This document shows, one piece after another, positions 42,401 through 52,383 of a DNA stretch of 64,000 bases. How positions within the stretch are numbered: position 1 is the first letter of the stretch; every line of letters begins with the position of its first letter. The stretch covers positions 33,661,608 through 33,725,607 of the forward strand of contig OX442314.1 in assembly GCA_949358305.1 (NCBI GenBank). The letters are read 5' to 3'. The position numbers and the translations under genes were made by a program. The notes below the pieces were generated by a model. It was not told the DNA's origin. It saw only the letters and a program-made list of their open reading frames with translations, and searched no databases. The stretch comes from Strigamia acuminata (taxonomy: Eukaryota; Arthropoda; Chilopoda; Geophilomorpha; Linotaeniidae).

Positions 42401-45350
42401 GATTTATTGTGAGAATTACCGCCATGATTTTTGACCCGTTGGGAATGGCAAACCCCTTTGTGATAACTGCTAAAATTATTTTTCAGGAACTTTGGAAATT
42501 AAATGTTGGGTGGGATGACGTCATTCCAGAATATGTGAAGATAAAATGGGAAAATTGGTATGTTCAGATACCCTACCTCGAAAATTTAAATTTAGAGCGC
42601 AAATTGTTAAATTGGGGAGGAAATTGTAGGAAGAGGATTCACATCTTCTGTGATGCCAGTCCGAGAGCGTATGGCGTAGTAGCCTACACTCGAGTTCTGG
42701 ACAAAACAAATGCTGTTAATATTGATTTTATCATTTCCAAGTGTAGAGTGGCGCCTGTAAAGGAACTAACATTACCAAAGCTGGAACTGATGGGCGCGCT
42801 ACTGGCAACAAGACTGATTCCAACATTGAAAGCGACTCTTGGGTGTGAGGATTTCACAATTTGGACCGATTCCAAGATAGTTTTGCACTGGATCCGCGAC
42901 ACCAAGAACCGACCAGCGACATTCGTGTACAATCGTGTACGAGAAATTGTCGAGAATACATCGAGAGACGATTGGCGCCACTGCCCTGGAAAGGATAATC
43001 CAGCCGACCTGGTTACGAGGGGAGTGAACGTAAAACAGCTCACAGAAGAACCATTTTGGTTGAAAGGACCGGCGTGGCTTGCAGACAACGAATCGAGATG
43101 GCCAAATGAAGACGTGAACGTGAATCCAATCATCGAGGACGACGAAGAAGAAGTAAAAGTGACATTAATAACAATTGCAGAACCAGACATCGATTACACT
43201 CGATTTAGCACTTGGAAGAAATTAAAGAGAGCCACCGCTTGGACGTTTCGATTCATAACAAATCTGAAAACGAAAACTCGAAATGGTGAACCGTTAACAA
43301 ACAACGAACTGAAACTAAGTGAACAATATTGGGTGAAATACTTGCAGCAAACCAACTTCGGAGATGAACTTAAACAATTAAAAAACAAAAAACTGTTGCA
43401 AAAAACCTCGCTAATATTTAAACTTGCGCCTATTCTAGATGACAACGAAATAATTCGAGCAACCCACAGATGGCAACTGGCAGACGTGCCTCGAGACGTT
43501 CGAGAGCCCTGTATTCTTCCTCATTCGCACCCGATTACCAAACTAATCATACGTGGTGAACACGAGAGATTACTCCACGGTGGACTGGCCGACACACTAG
43601 CCAGTTTTCGAGAGCAGTTTTGGGTATTACGAGCGCGAAAAACCATCAAGAGTGTGATCAACAAATGCGTGCAGTGCAGGAAAGTACAGGGGCGGTTGGC
43701 TAAAGAAAAGTGGGGTTTACTGCCTGTGGATCGAATTACACCTTGTGAACCTTTTGCAATTTGTGGTATTGACTTTGCCGGACCTCTCTACACCAAGTTA
43801 GGGGCAAAAACGTATATTGCGCTGTTCACATGCGCAGTCACGAGAGCGATCCACCTCGAGTTGGTTTCAAATTTGTCAACTGAGCGTTTCATAGATGCGA
43901 TGAAGCGTTTTATTTGTCGGCGAGGAATCCCTAAAACGATATATTCCGATAATGCGAAAACATTTATACGAGCAGATAAGGAGTTGAATTTATTTTTAAA
44001 AAGTTTGCCAGAAGACCAGTTTCAGGGATTCGTTACGGAGAAACAAATTAAATGGAAGTACATAGTTGAGACCGCACCTTGGTGGGGCGGTTTCTGGGAG
44101 CGCATGGTGCGTTCCGTAAAACTTACATTGAAGAAAACGATCGGGAAAAACTCGCTTGACTACGAAGGACTTGTTACGATCTTGGCAGAGGTTGAGGCCG
44201 TTGTAAATTCGAGGCCTTTAACACTAGAACGGCCAGACCGGTCATTTTGACCGGAAATGCTGTTTAAAACAGCAGCAGCAATAAACCCAATGGGTTTACG
44301 ATGCTGCTAATTTGCGACTTTAGCTGATTTATGATGCTTTATATCATAAATCATCGAAAGTTGCATTTATCTTAAGAAATAATAAAAAAAAAGTGAATTG
44401 ACCTAGAACGGCCGAAACCGGTCAAAATAACCGGTTGAAATCACCTGAACAATACGTCCACCAAATTGCACTAAACGTGCACCAAACGTGCACTAAACGT
44501 GCACAATACGTGCATACAACGTTTTGGCATCAAACTGATTCAGTAACACGCGAAACATGCGAAGAAAATACCAAAACAAAAATTGATGGTTTTTATAAAA
44601 TCTGATAAAATTAAAAACGGAAATTTAATTTGATCAGGTTTTATAATAACCATCAATTTTTGTTTTGGTATTTTCTTCGCATATTTCGCGTGTTACTAAA
44701 TCCATTTGATGTCAAAACGTTGTATGCCCGTATTGTGCACGTATTGTGAAAGTATTTTGCACATTTGGTGCACGTATTGTTCACGGAATTGAAAACCGGT
44801 CATTTTGACCGGTTTTGGCCGTTCTAGGTAGGCGGAAATTCCGGCCGTTCTAGTGTTAACCTATGTGTATGATAATCCTAGTGAGCAACTACCCCTTTCC
44901 CCTTCTCATTTTTTAATAGGAAGACGAATATCATTCCTGCCAACACTACAGAAGTATTCAACCGGCACGGGATCGAAGGAAATTGTTTTGAGAGCGTGGA
45001 AATATCGTCAGACGTTGCTGAGTCGGTTTTGGGATCGTTGGACCAAAGAATACCTCATTGAGCTTCGACAACATCGTGGAAATACAAGTCAAACAAAATT
45101 TGATGTTGGCGACGTTGTCATCATCGAAGACCAGAACAAACCGAGAATGACGTGGAAGCTGGGCCGCATCACCTCCGTGAAGGAAGGACGAGACGGTTTG
45201 ATTCGCTCCTGCGAAATTCGGATGTCGAATGGAACTCTGCTTCGAAGACCCATCCAGAGACTGTGCAACCTCGAGGTAGAAACCGAAGTTCCAGTCCGCC
45301 GGGACGGGGGGACTGTGGAAACTGGCGGTTTCCAAAGTGAAATAATTTAG
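39433..45350 (+). pseudogene. BEL-B Gag-Pol polyprotein, split by a MITE
   Basis: The ATG at 39433 (MDDLARSRAQRET) is the likely start; eight codons before it are open but begin with TTG. Domains: Gag with KFKGTPETWTGFWSDFE; Cys/His knuckles (CTFCEKEDHKSPDC and CYRCLKENH); protease with LDGGSQRSF (DGG instead of the DSG of BEL-A); reverse transcriptase with YVDDF near 42117; RNase H with FCDASPRAYG; integrase core with GIDFAG, YSDNAK and WWGGFWERM. At 44218, after NSRPL, a 634-bp TTAA element intervenes and stops the frame at 44250. The C-terminal DUF5641-type part continues in the matching phase from 44860 and ends at 45350, 37 nt inside the 3' LTR. No other break was seen. Confidence 0.9.
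44222..44855. mobile_element. TTAA-flanked MITE with a nested hairpin core
   Basis: A 634-bp insertion between duplicated TTAA (44218-44221, 44856-44859) with ends cactagaacggcc and ggccgttctagtg. TTAA specificity suggests a piggyBac-type transposase. Inside, 44402-44828 is itself bounded by the related inverted ends cctagaacggcc and ggccgttctagg, and its arms (44545-44596 and 44641-44697) pair over about 45 bases with one mismatch. Short repeats of cgtgcac and accggtcattttgaccggt type occur throughout. There is no coding capacity. Confidence 0.9.
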
Positions 45351-45614
45351 TTGAGTGTTTTGACCACCGTGGCACAAGTGAAAACTTACTTGTGACCCGG
45401 ATTAAATGTATTCTTGGAATTTAAGGATTAACTTAATCCTCTTGTTTTATATATCTAAAATTTTGAATAAAAACTCACTGTCTTTTCAAATGTAACCTTG
45501 TCTACATCGTTTCTTTGAGTCTACAACAAACTTCGATCCGAATCCGACTCCATCCGTCGTTTTAACAAGTTTTAGGAGTGTTTCATTTATACAAGTTGCT
45601 CGTGCAACGTCTCA
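45314..45614 (+). repeat. BEL-B 3' LTR, preceded by a polypurine tract
   Basis: 301 bp. The preceding bases gggacgggggac (45301-45313 region) are the polypurine tract. The polyprotein stop lies in the LTR. Confidence 0.9.
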
Positions 45615-45914
45615 CTCTGTAATGCTTTCGAAAATAATATCTCATAATTTGTAGATTATTTTAAATTCTGAAGTATAACCTTGAATTCATGTAATTTCTC
45701 TGATACTTTCATCATATTCTTTATATCCTACATCTATCATTATTGTCCAACTATCTCCCGTAAATAAGTAATCTCCTTCCTTTTGAAATATGACTCCCTG
45801 GTCCATATGAAAGAATGCACCGCCATAATAACTCCTGTGCCAAACAACATTGCAAAATAGAGACCTGAAATAATAACAAAATAAAGCTATAAGAAATTTG
45901 TGATAGGCGCAAAA
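45615..45914 (-). pseudogene. env: ERV6 envelope gene, 5' remnant
   Basis: Beyond BEL-B the sequence matches 18150-18690 of ERV4: the region before the furin site and then the signal-peptide end (caaacaacattgcaaaata stretch). Internal deletions of more than 100 bp and frame breaks are present. Confidence 0.6.
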
Positions 45915-46510
45915 TTAATGGATATTGTATATATGGCTAGCTAATAAATCTAACTGATTATCACTTTCCTCCCCTTCTAAAACTAGGCGAAGCTTACTAG
46001 AAGGCATAACCCAAAGCAAAACCGAGACGGGACCTCTACTACGAAGTTGATGATGACTTTGTGTTGGAGACAAAGCTACTGATGTTTGTGGTAAAACAGG
46101 CTGTTCTCTTTGTCTTACCGGAAGTATCAAGTCTAATTCCTGGTCCCACACATCATCTAAAGAATCGGTTTGGTCAACCTGATTTGTAGAACTATCTAGT
46201 TGAATTTTAATTTCTAATTTTAACCTATTTGCATGCACATGGAGTGTTTCATTTTCAAATAAACCCTGAATTTTAAAATTTAGAGGTAAAGTTTGTTCTA
46301 CAATTCGATACGGTCCCTTCCATTTATGAGTAAGTTTTCTTGCTAATCCAGGCTTCACTACAGGATTACTCAAATATACCCAATTGTCTACTTAAAAAGT
46401 GACTTCCGTTGACTTCTTATCATGATATTTCTTTCTAGCTTCTGCTGATTTTAATAAACTAGCCTGTGCCAACTGGTGAGCATAATGTAGTTTCCTAACT
46501 AATTCTTCTT
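45915..46510 (-). pseudogene. ERV6 integrase C-terminal domain
   Basis: Frame 45915-46373 encodes NPVVKPGLARKLTHKWKGPY, RIVEQTLPLNF, ETLHVHANRLKL and the tail EGEESDNQLDLLA. A stop at about 46394 breaks the link to the LHYAHQ region (46440-46500). The unoccupied insertion site used by Gypsy1 in ERV4 (ctactacgaagttg) is at 46037-46050. Confidence 0.72.
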
Positions 46511-47699
46511 TGTAGTTGTTCACAACATTTTGTAATTTTTTTCATTAAAATTTTCAAATTTTATGTTCTTATTCTAACAATATTAGTTCAGTCCAATATA
46601 GCTCAAAGCTGAACTTAATTCTACTAATCCCTTTACTACTAAAAAAAAAATCCTAAACAATAATTAAAACAAGCGATGGTACAAAATAAGCATTAATTCT
46701 ATTTGTTTACAATTCCCGAAAAGGACTCGGGCAAGTCGGTGTCTCAACCTTTGATATTGATTTCATTTTCTCGCATTGGTTGATCCAATTCTCTGTAGTT
46801 GCCCTTTGATTTTTTGTTGTCCTCTTCTGATTGTCAATGTATCTTCTAATTCAAACCATCTAGTCCTCATTCTAATTGTTTCTTCAATAACACGATCTAT
46901 CTCCACTTGATTTGTTTTCCCTACCAAAATTTCAAATTTATCCTATAATGTAATTTTATTTACCTTAGTTTCTAAATTTGCATCTTCTCGGGACACTGCC
47001 ACTATTGTGATATTAGTGAAATCTGACTTCTATCATGATCACCCAACTTTCTCCTGTAAAAATATATTCTTTCATCTTAGTGAAGACAACCCCTTGGTCT
47101 GTCTCCATTGTTCTTGTTGTTGAACTCAACCATAATATCTCAATGTACCTACTGATAAAGATTCATTCCAATTCCTGCAATGGATTAATAAGCTATTACT
47201 AAAAGTATTTAAAACCAACACATACAAATTGCTAGTCTCCAAAGGTTCTCTCTTTACGATTTATTCCTAGCTTTATTCCTAAGGATCACCCATTCAGGAG
47301 CGTCTGATGTACAACCCAACCGAACGATATGGGTGTATTATGCAAAGCTCCTGTATTTTCAAGAAATAGGACTTTCTTAAAACATTAATAAAGGTTTAAA
47401 TATAAAGCAAAAACAACAATATTTTCAATACCCATAAGGTAAGAGATGACTTAAAGTAGAATCTATCAGTTACACAATAGTTATTGTTTAGGTGGTTCAG
47501 TTGCTGAAGATCCCTTTCTAGTATGAATGTTTCAGGGTGATTTTCATTTCCTAGTATCTTAGGCACTTTTTACTAGCACAGCATTGCAGCCCAGGCCTCA
47601 GCATCCTGATGCCTGATCGTGCTCTCACAAGCTTCAGCATACGACTCTTCTCTATGGCACCAGTTTTCCGTCACTTTGTCTTCCGACTCTTATCGTTCT
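46511..47699 (-). pseudogene. Degenerate ERV sequence (ERV7), 3' region
   Basis: No long frame. It matches 32139-33240 of the ERV4 flank at high identity. By position it should be the env and 3' end of the older ERV7, but I could not confirm envelope motifs. Confidence 0.4.
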
Positions 47700-48110
47700 T
47701 TAGTCATATTTATTGTTCATTGGGGACCATAACAATTCTTCTGTTAATGGGCTTGTCTCATCTGATGTTTGTTGTGATGTCATAACTTCATTAGTAATAC
47801 TTCTGACTCTTTTTAATTTCTTCACGTGGACATCGTGTTTCTTTTTATTTAGCAGAGCCTCAGTGAGGTTAATTGGATTGCTTTATAAGAACCCTTTCAT
47901 CCTTGTGATCACTTTTTAGCCAATCTTCATCCAACAACAGGATTACTTAAGTTATGTAATCTCCCTTTTTAAAGTCTACTGCTCTAGCATTTTTGTCATA
48001 ATATTCTTTCCTCTTTCTTAGCTTTTTCAAAAGATTTTCTCTGGCAGTTGTCAAAAGCATAATGTAATTGTCTTCTTAACTCTTCTTTATAGTCGCTATC
48101 ATTATCATAT
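47700..48110 (-). pseudogene. ERV7 integrase C-terminal domain, decayed
   Basis: Read with several stops, the minus strand gives a leucine/tyrosine-rich start, YYDKNA, then NLTEALLNKKKHDVHVKKLK, the pattern of the Gypsy integrase end (compare HVHANRLKL in ERV4). Confidence 0.55.
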
Positions 48111-48129
48111 CAATTATCAAGAAAACACT

Positions 48130-48960
48130 TTTCCCGAATAGTTTCTACTTATGGTTTGTTTTCCTGTGGTTCGCATAAACGGCGTAGACACTTCAACTGA
48201 TGACTTAAGAATTAGCAAGAAAGTTTTTAGCTGTCTCACTTTTCCAGTGATGTCTAATGATGTCATCCATATAAACAAAAGAAGTTTGTTCTTTTAATCC
48301 TGCTAACAGCAAATCTGCCAATCACTGTCAAGTAATTTGGGAATTTGTCAAACCCATTGGCATTTTTAGAAATTGCCAATGTCCATCCAGTGTAGAAAAT
48401 GTGGTTTTTTTCTTTATCTTCTGGTGCCATATCTGCTTACCAGAAACCTGACAAAAAATTCATAACACTGAAATGTTTGCTTACTCCTTACATGTTTGCA
48501 GTCTCCGTACCATTTTGCAAACGATAATAGTCTATTTTTGAGATCTGGTTAAGTTTTCGGTAATCAAGAACAAATCTGAAAGTATCATCACGCTTTTGAA
48601 CCTGTATTGCTGGTGTGCTCTATAGCAAATTCGATAGTTCAATCACGCCTCACATAAATAAGTCTTGAACTTGTGTCTCCATCTCATTCTGTACGGTGGT
48701 TGACAGATTGGAGTTGCATCTCCTGTATTTATTCGGTGTTTATAACAAAAATGTTCATAATGTCCCAATTCTTCATCTTTAAATGCGAAAACGTCTCGAT
48801 AATTTTTTATAAATGTGATAAAAGTCTTTTGTTGCTCAGTGGGCAAGTGGTGTAAGGCAAATACTTCTTTCCAATCAATCTCTGTATCTTCTTTCTCTGT
48901 GATTTGATGTATCTTTGTTGATGTTTCATGAAATTCTTTTTCTTTTTCCTGTATAAAACA
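48130..48960 (-). pseudogene. ERV7 reverse transcriptase, decayed
   Basis: Pieces of a Gypsy-type reverse transcriptase: YRDVFAFKDEELGHYEH with HRINTGDATPICQPPYR (48643-48846), a degraded LDYRKLNQI near 48550, MPMGLTNSQ near 48350 and the catalytic YMDD at 48262-48273. Many stops and frame changes. Confidence 0.65.
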
Positions 48961-49377
48961 TCTAACTGATCAATTCCTTTCCAAAATAACATCTTTGTTA
49001 GACAGATTTATTACTCTTAAGGGTATATGCATCTTCGAGTCAGGAGGGATTACTAACTCGAGCTACTAATACACTTCCCAGTATATAATTTTTCATCTCA
49101 ATGACTCCTACTTCTCATTTCATTCTTTCAGATGTTGTAGCATGTACTATACATTTGGAACGTGCTGGTATCTTGAATTTCTTAACCATTTTTATTGGTG
49201 TTTTTTCATAAGTCTTCTCTTTATTTTGCTGCATTCGTTTAACAATTATTTTGAAGTGTGTATGGGAAACTGATTTGTGGCATTTCTAATTGATTTTTTC
49301 GAACAAAGGATGTCATATCCATGGTCAACTAGATCATCTTTCCTAGATTCCTTCCTTATATTCTTATCAGCAAATCT

Positions 49378-49898
49378 TCACATTCGTGAATGACTGACAT
49401 GTTCTGAAAATACTTCCTTTATTTTTAATGAATGTCCAGTGAGCGATTGTAAATCCATATATTTGTGTTTTTTTACCAGTTGTTCTTTTCTTGCCACTTC
49501 TTGTAAAACCTCCTCTACTACTAAAGTAACTTTGGATCTCGTATCCACTAAAAATACACTTGGTATTGTTCCAATCACTCCAATTATATAAATGTCATTA
49601 CCCAATTCTTATCTTCCTTCTTAGTGGTGGACACCACTGCCCCCTTTTTCTTTATTGGGAAGATGATCAGCATTGGAACTTTCATTGTCTTGTTCGGTAT
49701 TTTTCTTCTTGCACACAAATCACACTTATCACAATAGTCCTTAATATCTTTGACCAATGTAGGCCAATAGAAGCTGCTTTCTATTCTTTTTCTTGACTTT
49801 GTGGTTGCAAAATCACTTGTAGTAGGAGCATAATCATATGCTGTCAACATAAATGTAATGAGATTGCTTGGTACTACAATGAACAATTTCAAAGTCAT
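49378..49898 (-). pseudogene. ERV7 protease and integrase zinc-finger fragments in unusual order
   Basis: Frame 49378-49605 resembles a retropepsin (IPSVFLVDTRSKVTLV, with DTR where DTG is expected). Frame 49584-49898 is an integrase HHCC region (FYWPTLVKDIKDYCDKCDLC). On the minus strand the integrase piece precedes the protease, the reverse of normal protease-RT-integrase order. This indicates a rearrangement or two elements joined. Confidence 0.55.
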
Positions 49899-50324
49899 AT
49901 TCTGGTAAGAATAAACTCTATCTACAAAATAGCAACTCTACTACTAGGATCTTTCACTTTAGGCAGCCACTTCATTGGATGATGGTTAGACAGTCAGAGA
50001 GTATCCTTCAATTTATAATTTACTTACTTATTCATTTGTTTGGTACAGGTTTTTATAGGAATGATGTAGTTACTACAGAAAAATGCTAGCTGCTGCATGC
50101 TGTTGCACAAGCTACTGTTACTGCAGTTTTATCTTTGGATTATTTCATCAATGATTGGTTTGCATTCGAATTTGATTTGAATTTTTGTAACACTTTATGT
50201 GTAGTATAATTTTGCTGACATTTTTCTTTTGTAATAAAAAAAATTAAAAAAGTAAAAATTAAAATTAAAAATTTTTTTTTTATTTTTTTAAAACGGTACA
50301 GTCAAAAAATCCAAAAACCAAAAA
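49899..50324. other. No gene; AT-rich tract
   Basis: Sequence without a supported frame, ending in a long A/T homopolymer-rich tract (50225-50300). Confidence 0.5.
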
Positions 50325-50445
50325 CTTAACCTAACCTAACCTGACCTGACCTGACCTGACCTGACTTGACCTAACCTAACCTAACCTAACCTAACCTAAC
50401 CTGACCTGCCCTAACCTAACCTGACCTAACACAACCTAACCTAAT
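50325..50445. repeat. Interstitial telomere-like repeat (CCTAA)n with CCTGA variants
   Basis: About 24 pentamers, mostly ccta a with runs of cctga. TTAGG is the ancestral arthropod telomere repeat. The array is short and degenerate and lies inside the window, so it is interstitial and not a chromosome end. Confidence 0.85.
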
Positions 50446-50578
50446 CACATAGCCACGTGAATAACATTCCCGAAGATGGCCGAGAATTTGATGAAACGTA
50501 CCGAGCATATGTACTATGTACTACATTTTTTACCTGATTGTAAAAATCCTGCTTGTAAAAATCGATCGCCTCATGGCC

Positions 50579-50699
50579 AGAGAAGGACCATGGGGCGTTT
50601 GGACACCATTCACGTGTGAGTGTTCGGACGGACGCCACGTGGTCAGGGGAGGGCCACGAGGTGCTGGACGCAGTGTGATTTATCAATGGCTGAACCCAG
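50579..50699 (+). CDS. Possible host exon with WxxW (thrombospondin-1-like) signature
   Basis: The frame reads EGPWGVWTPFTCECSDGRHV and continues to YQWLNPG. It is bounded by a possible acceptor (ATGGCCAG) and a donor (CCAG|GTACAC). WGVW with following cysteines is reminiscent of thrombospondin type 1 repeats, but the expected CG and R pattern is imperfect. It is more GC-rich than the flanks, which supports coding. It could equally be a piece of a short repeat. Confidence 0.3.
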
Positions 50700-50719
50700 G
50701 TACACGATCATAATCGACT

Positions 50720-51838
50720 GAGAAGAGAAACCCTAAGAATATACAAAATCAATGAAAAATTTTAAAATGAAAATGTAAAATATAACATATGTGATGAATA
50801 AAAAAAAAATTAATTTGTTGTTTATGGTTTTCTTATTTACTTACTGCTGCAAGTCGGCGAAAACATCACGTTAAATGGTTGAAAGTCGAAAACTGGAGTA
50901 TTCCACTCTTCAATTTTGAATATGTTAATTTGTGACGCTGCCGATTGCAGCGCCACCTGTGACATAAAACCGAATAAAACACTTACGCAAATAAGCTAAC
51001 TACACATGGTCGTTCCATGAGTCCACTCCTTAGAAATCCAACACCAACAATTTGAATCTTTAGCTCATTGCGAAAAGTATTGAGTTTAAGGGTTGATGAA
51101 AGTGATGCAAAATTACCAATTTTACAACAGTTGAAAAAGTGAAATAAATTGAATGATAAACTTTATGTAAATCAATGCATTTATTGCACATTTACTTGTA
51201 AGAATTAACATCATGTTTATCAATTAGTTTATATCGAGTTTGTCAAATGTTTATTTGAAAATTTTAAAACTAATAAATTAGGTGTCTATCAACTAATTTA
51301 TATTTGATTTATATGTGAATAAATGATTTGTAAAAAATACACCTTTACAACTGCTATAAAAGACTTGTGAAATGTAATGTTTATATACACATTTACTCTT
51401 CATTTATTATATTGATAAATGTGAAATTTGTCAATAAATTTATTTTCCTTTTACAAACAGTATATTTCTCAGCAAATGTATATCTTAAAAACAATTTTAT
51501 TTGTATTTTTTTCATATAAATCTCTTATTTTACAATCACTTTACTTTTTAGTTTCTTTTAATAAATTTGGTTTTAAAACAACATTTTCTGAGTGGAAATG
51601 TTACATTTTCTAACCTAAATTCTAAATTATACTACAGCTAGGCACTAAATGAATTTGATATTGAATATATTGAAAAGTAATTGCATACCATCAGTAGTTG
51701 CATTTAAATCATTCAAGAAAAAGATGGAATAGAATGGAAATTTCAATTTAAAAAATTAAATACTTCAAGCATCATGAACAGTAATAACTGAAAAGAAAAC
51801 AGAAAATTAAAAGCCTGAATTCAAGAACACATATGTAA
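50720..51838. other. AT-rich, no gene seen
   Basis: Repetitive-looking A/T-rich sequence with many tttat and ttaaa words. No frame, inverted end or RNA gene could be supported. Confidence 0.5.
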
Positions 51839-52093
51839 TGTGACCAACTGGTTTATATCAAAAAACATTATTTATTTAAATGAGTTAAGTAAAACAAGTA
51901 AATTTAAACCCCATTAAATTACAGTATATAGAAACAAAACTTACATATTCATTCGACCAACCGACACACTAAGGAACTGACACATGAATGTTCCAAACAT
52001 GATCAATTCTCTTTTTTTGTAACTTAAAACTCTTCGTGATGCGTCAGATCACTCGCAACGTCACATGACGTTGCGACTGCTCGACACATCACA
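51839..52093 (-). repeat. Probable 3' LTR of ERV8
   Basis: The right end is firm: ...cacatcaca followed by tccctccctcatt (52094-52106), whose complement AATGAGGGAGGGA is a polypurine tract. The left end at TGTGACCAACTGG is a guess from the TG...CA rule, giving 255 bp. A minus-strand AATAAA is present near 51870. Confidence 0.5.
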
Positions 52094-52383
52094 TCCCTCC
52101 CTCATTAAACAAAACTTACTTTTCAAAATCTTAACCATCTTAAAACCCAAACATTCAGCTTTCAGTGTCAAACAAAATACATCAAATTTACAATAAATAT
52201 AAAATTCAACACATTATTTGATAAGATAAATCCATACATATAAAAAAAATATTTTTAAAGGTACACTGACATCAAGATCATATTACAATTAAAAAGAAAA
52301 GGAAAACAAATACAAAAAAAACATACATATTTACACATTTATATTCAATTTCCTATATTTCCTGTCTATTTACAGTACTTGTA

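Larger units (their letters stand above)
39083..45614 (+). mobile_element. BEL-B, BEL/Pao LTR retrotransposon carrying a MITE
   Basis: A 6532-bp element with two 301-bp LTRs (39083-39383, 45314-45614; TGTGGAAACTGG to CAACGTCTCA), 5-bp target duplication ctctg (39078-39082, 45615-45619), a tRNA-Phe primer site and one long polyprotein frame split by a TTAA MITE. I noticed one LTR difference (ccatctgtcg against ccatccgtcg). It lies antisense in the ERV6 envelope gene; an equivalent unoccupied site is near 18140 in ERV4. Confidence 0.94.

Noticed and set aside
50441..50686. Minus-strand 81-codon frame beside the telomere-like array
   Set aside because: Antisense to the better plus-strand exon candidate and without motifs.
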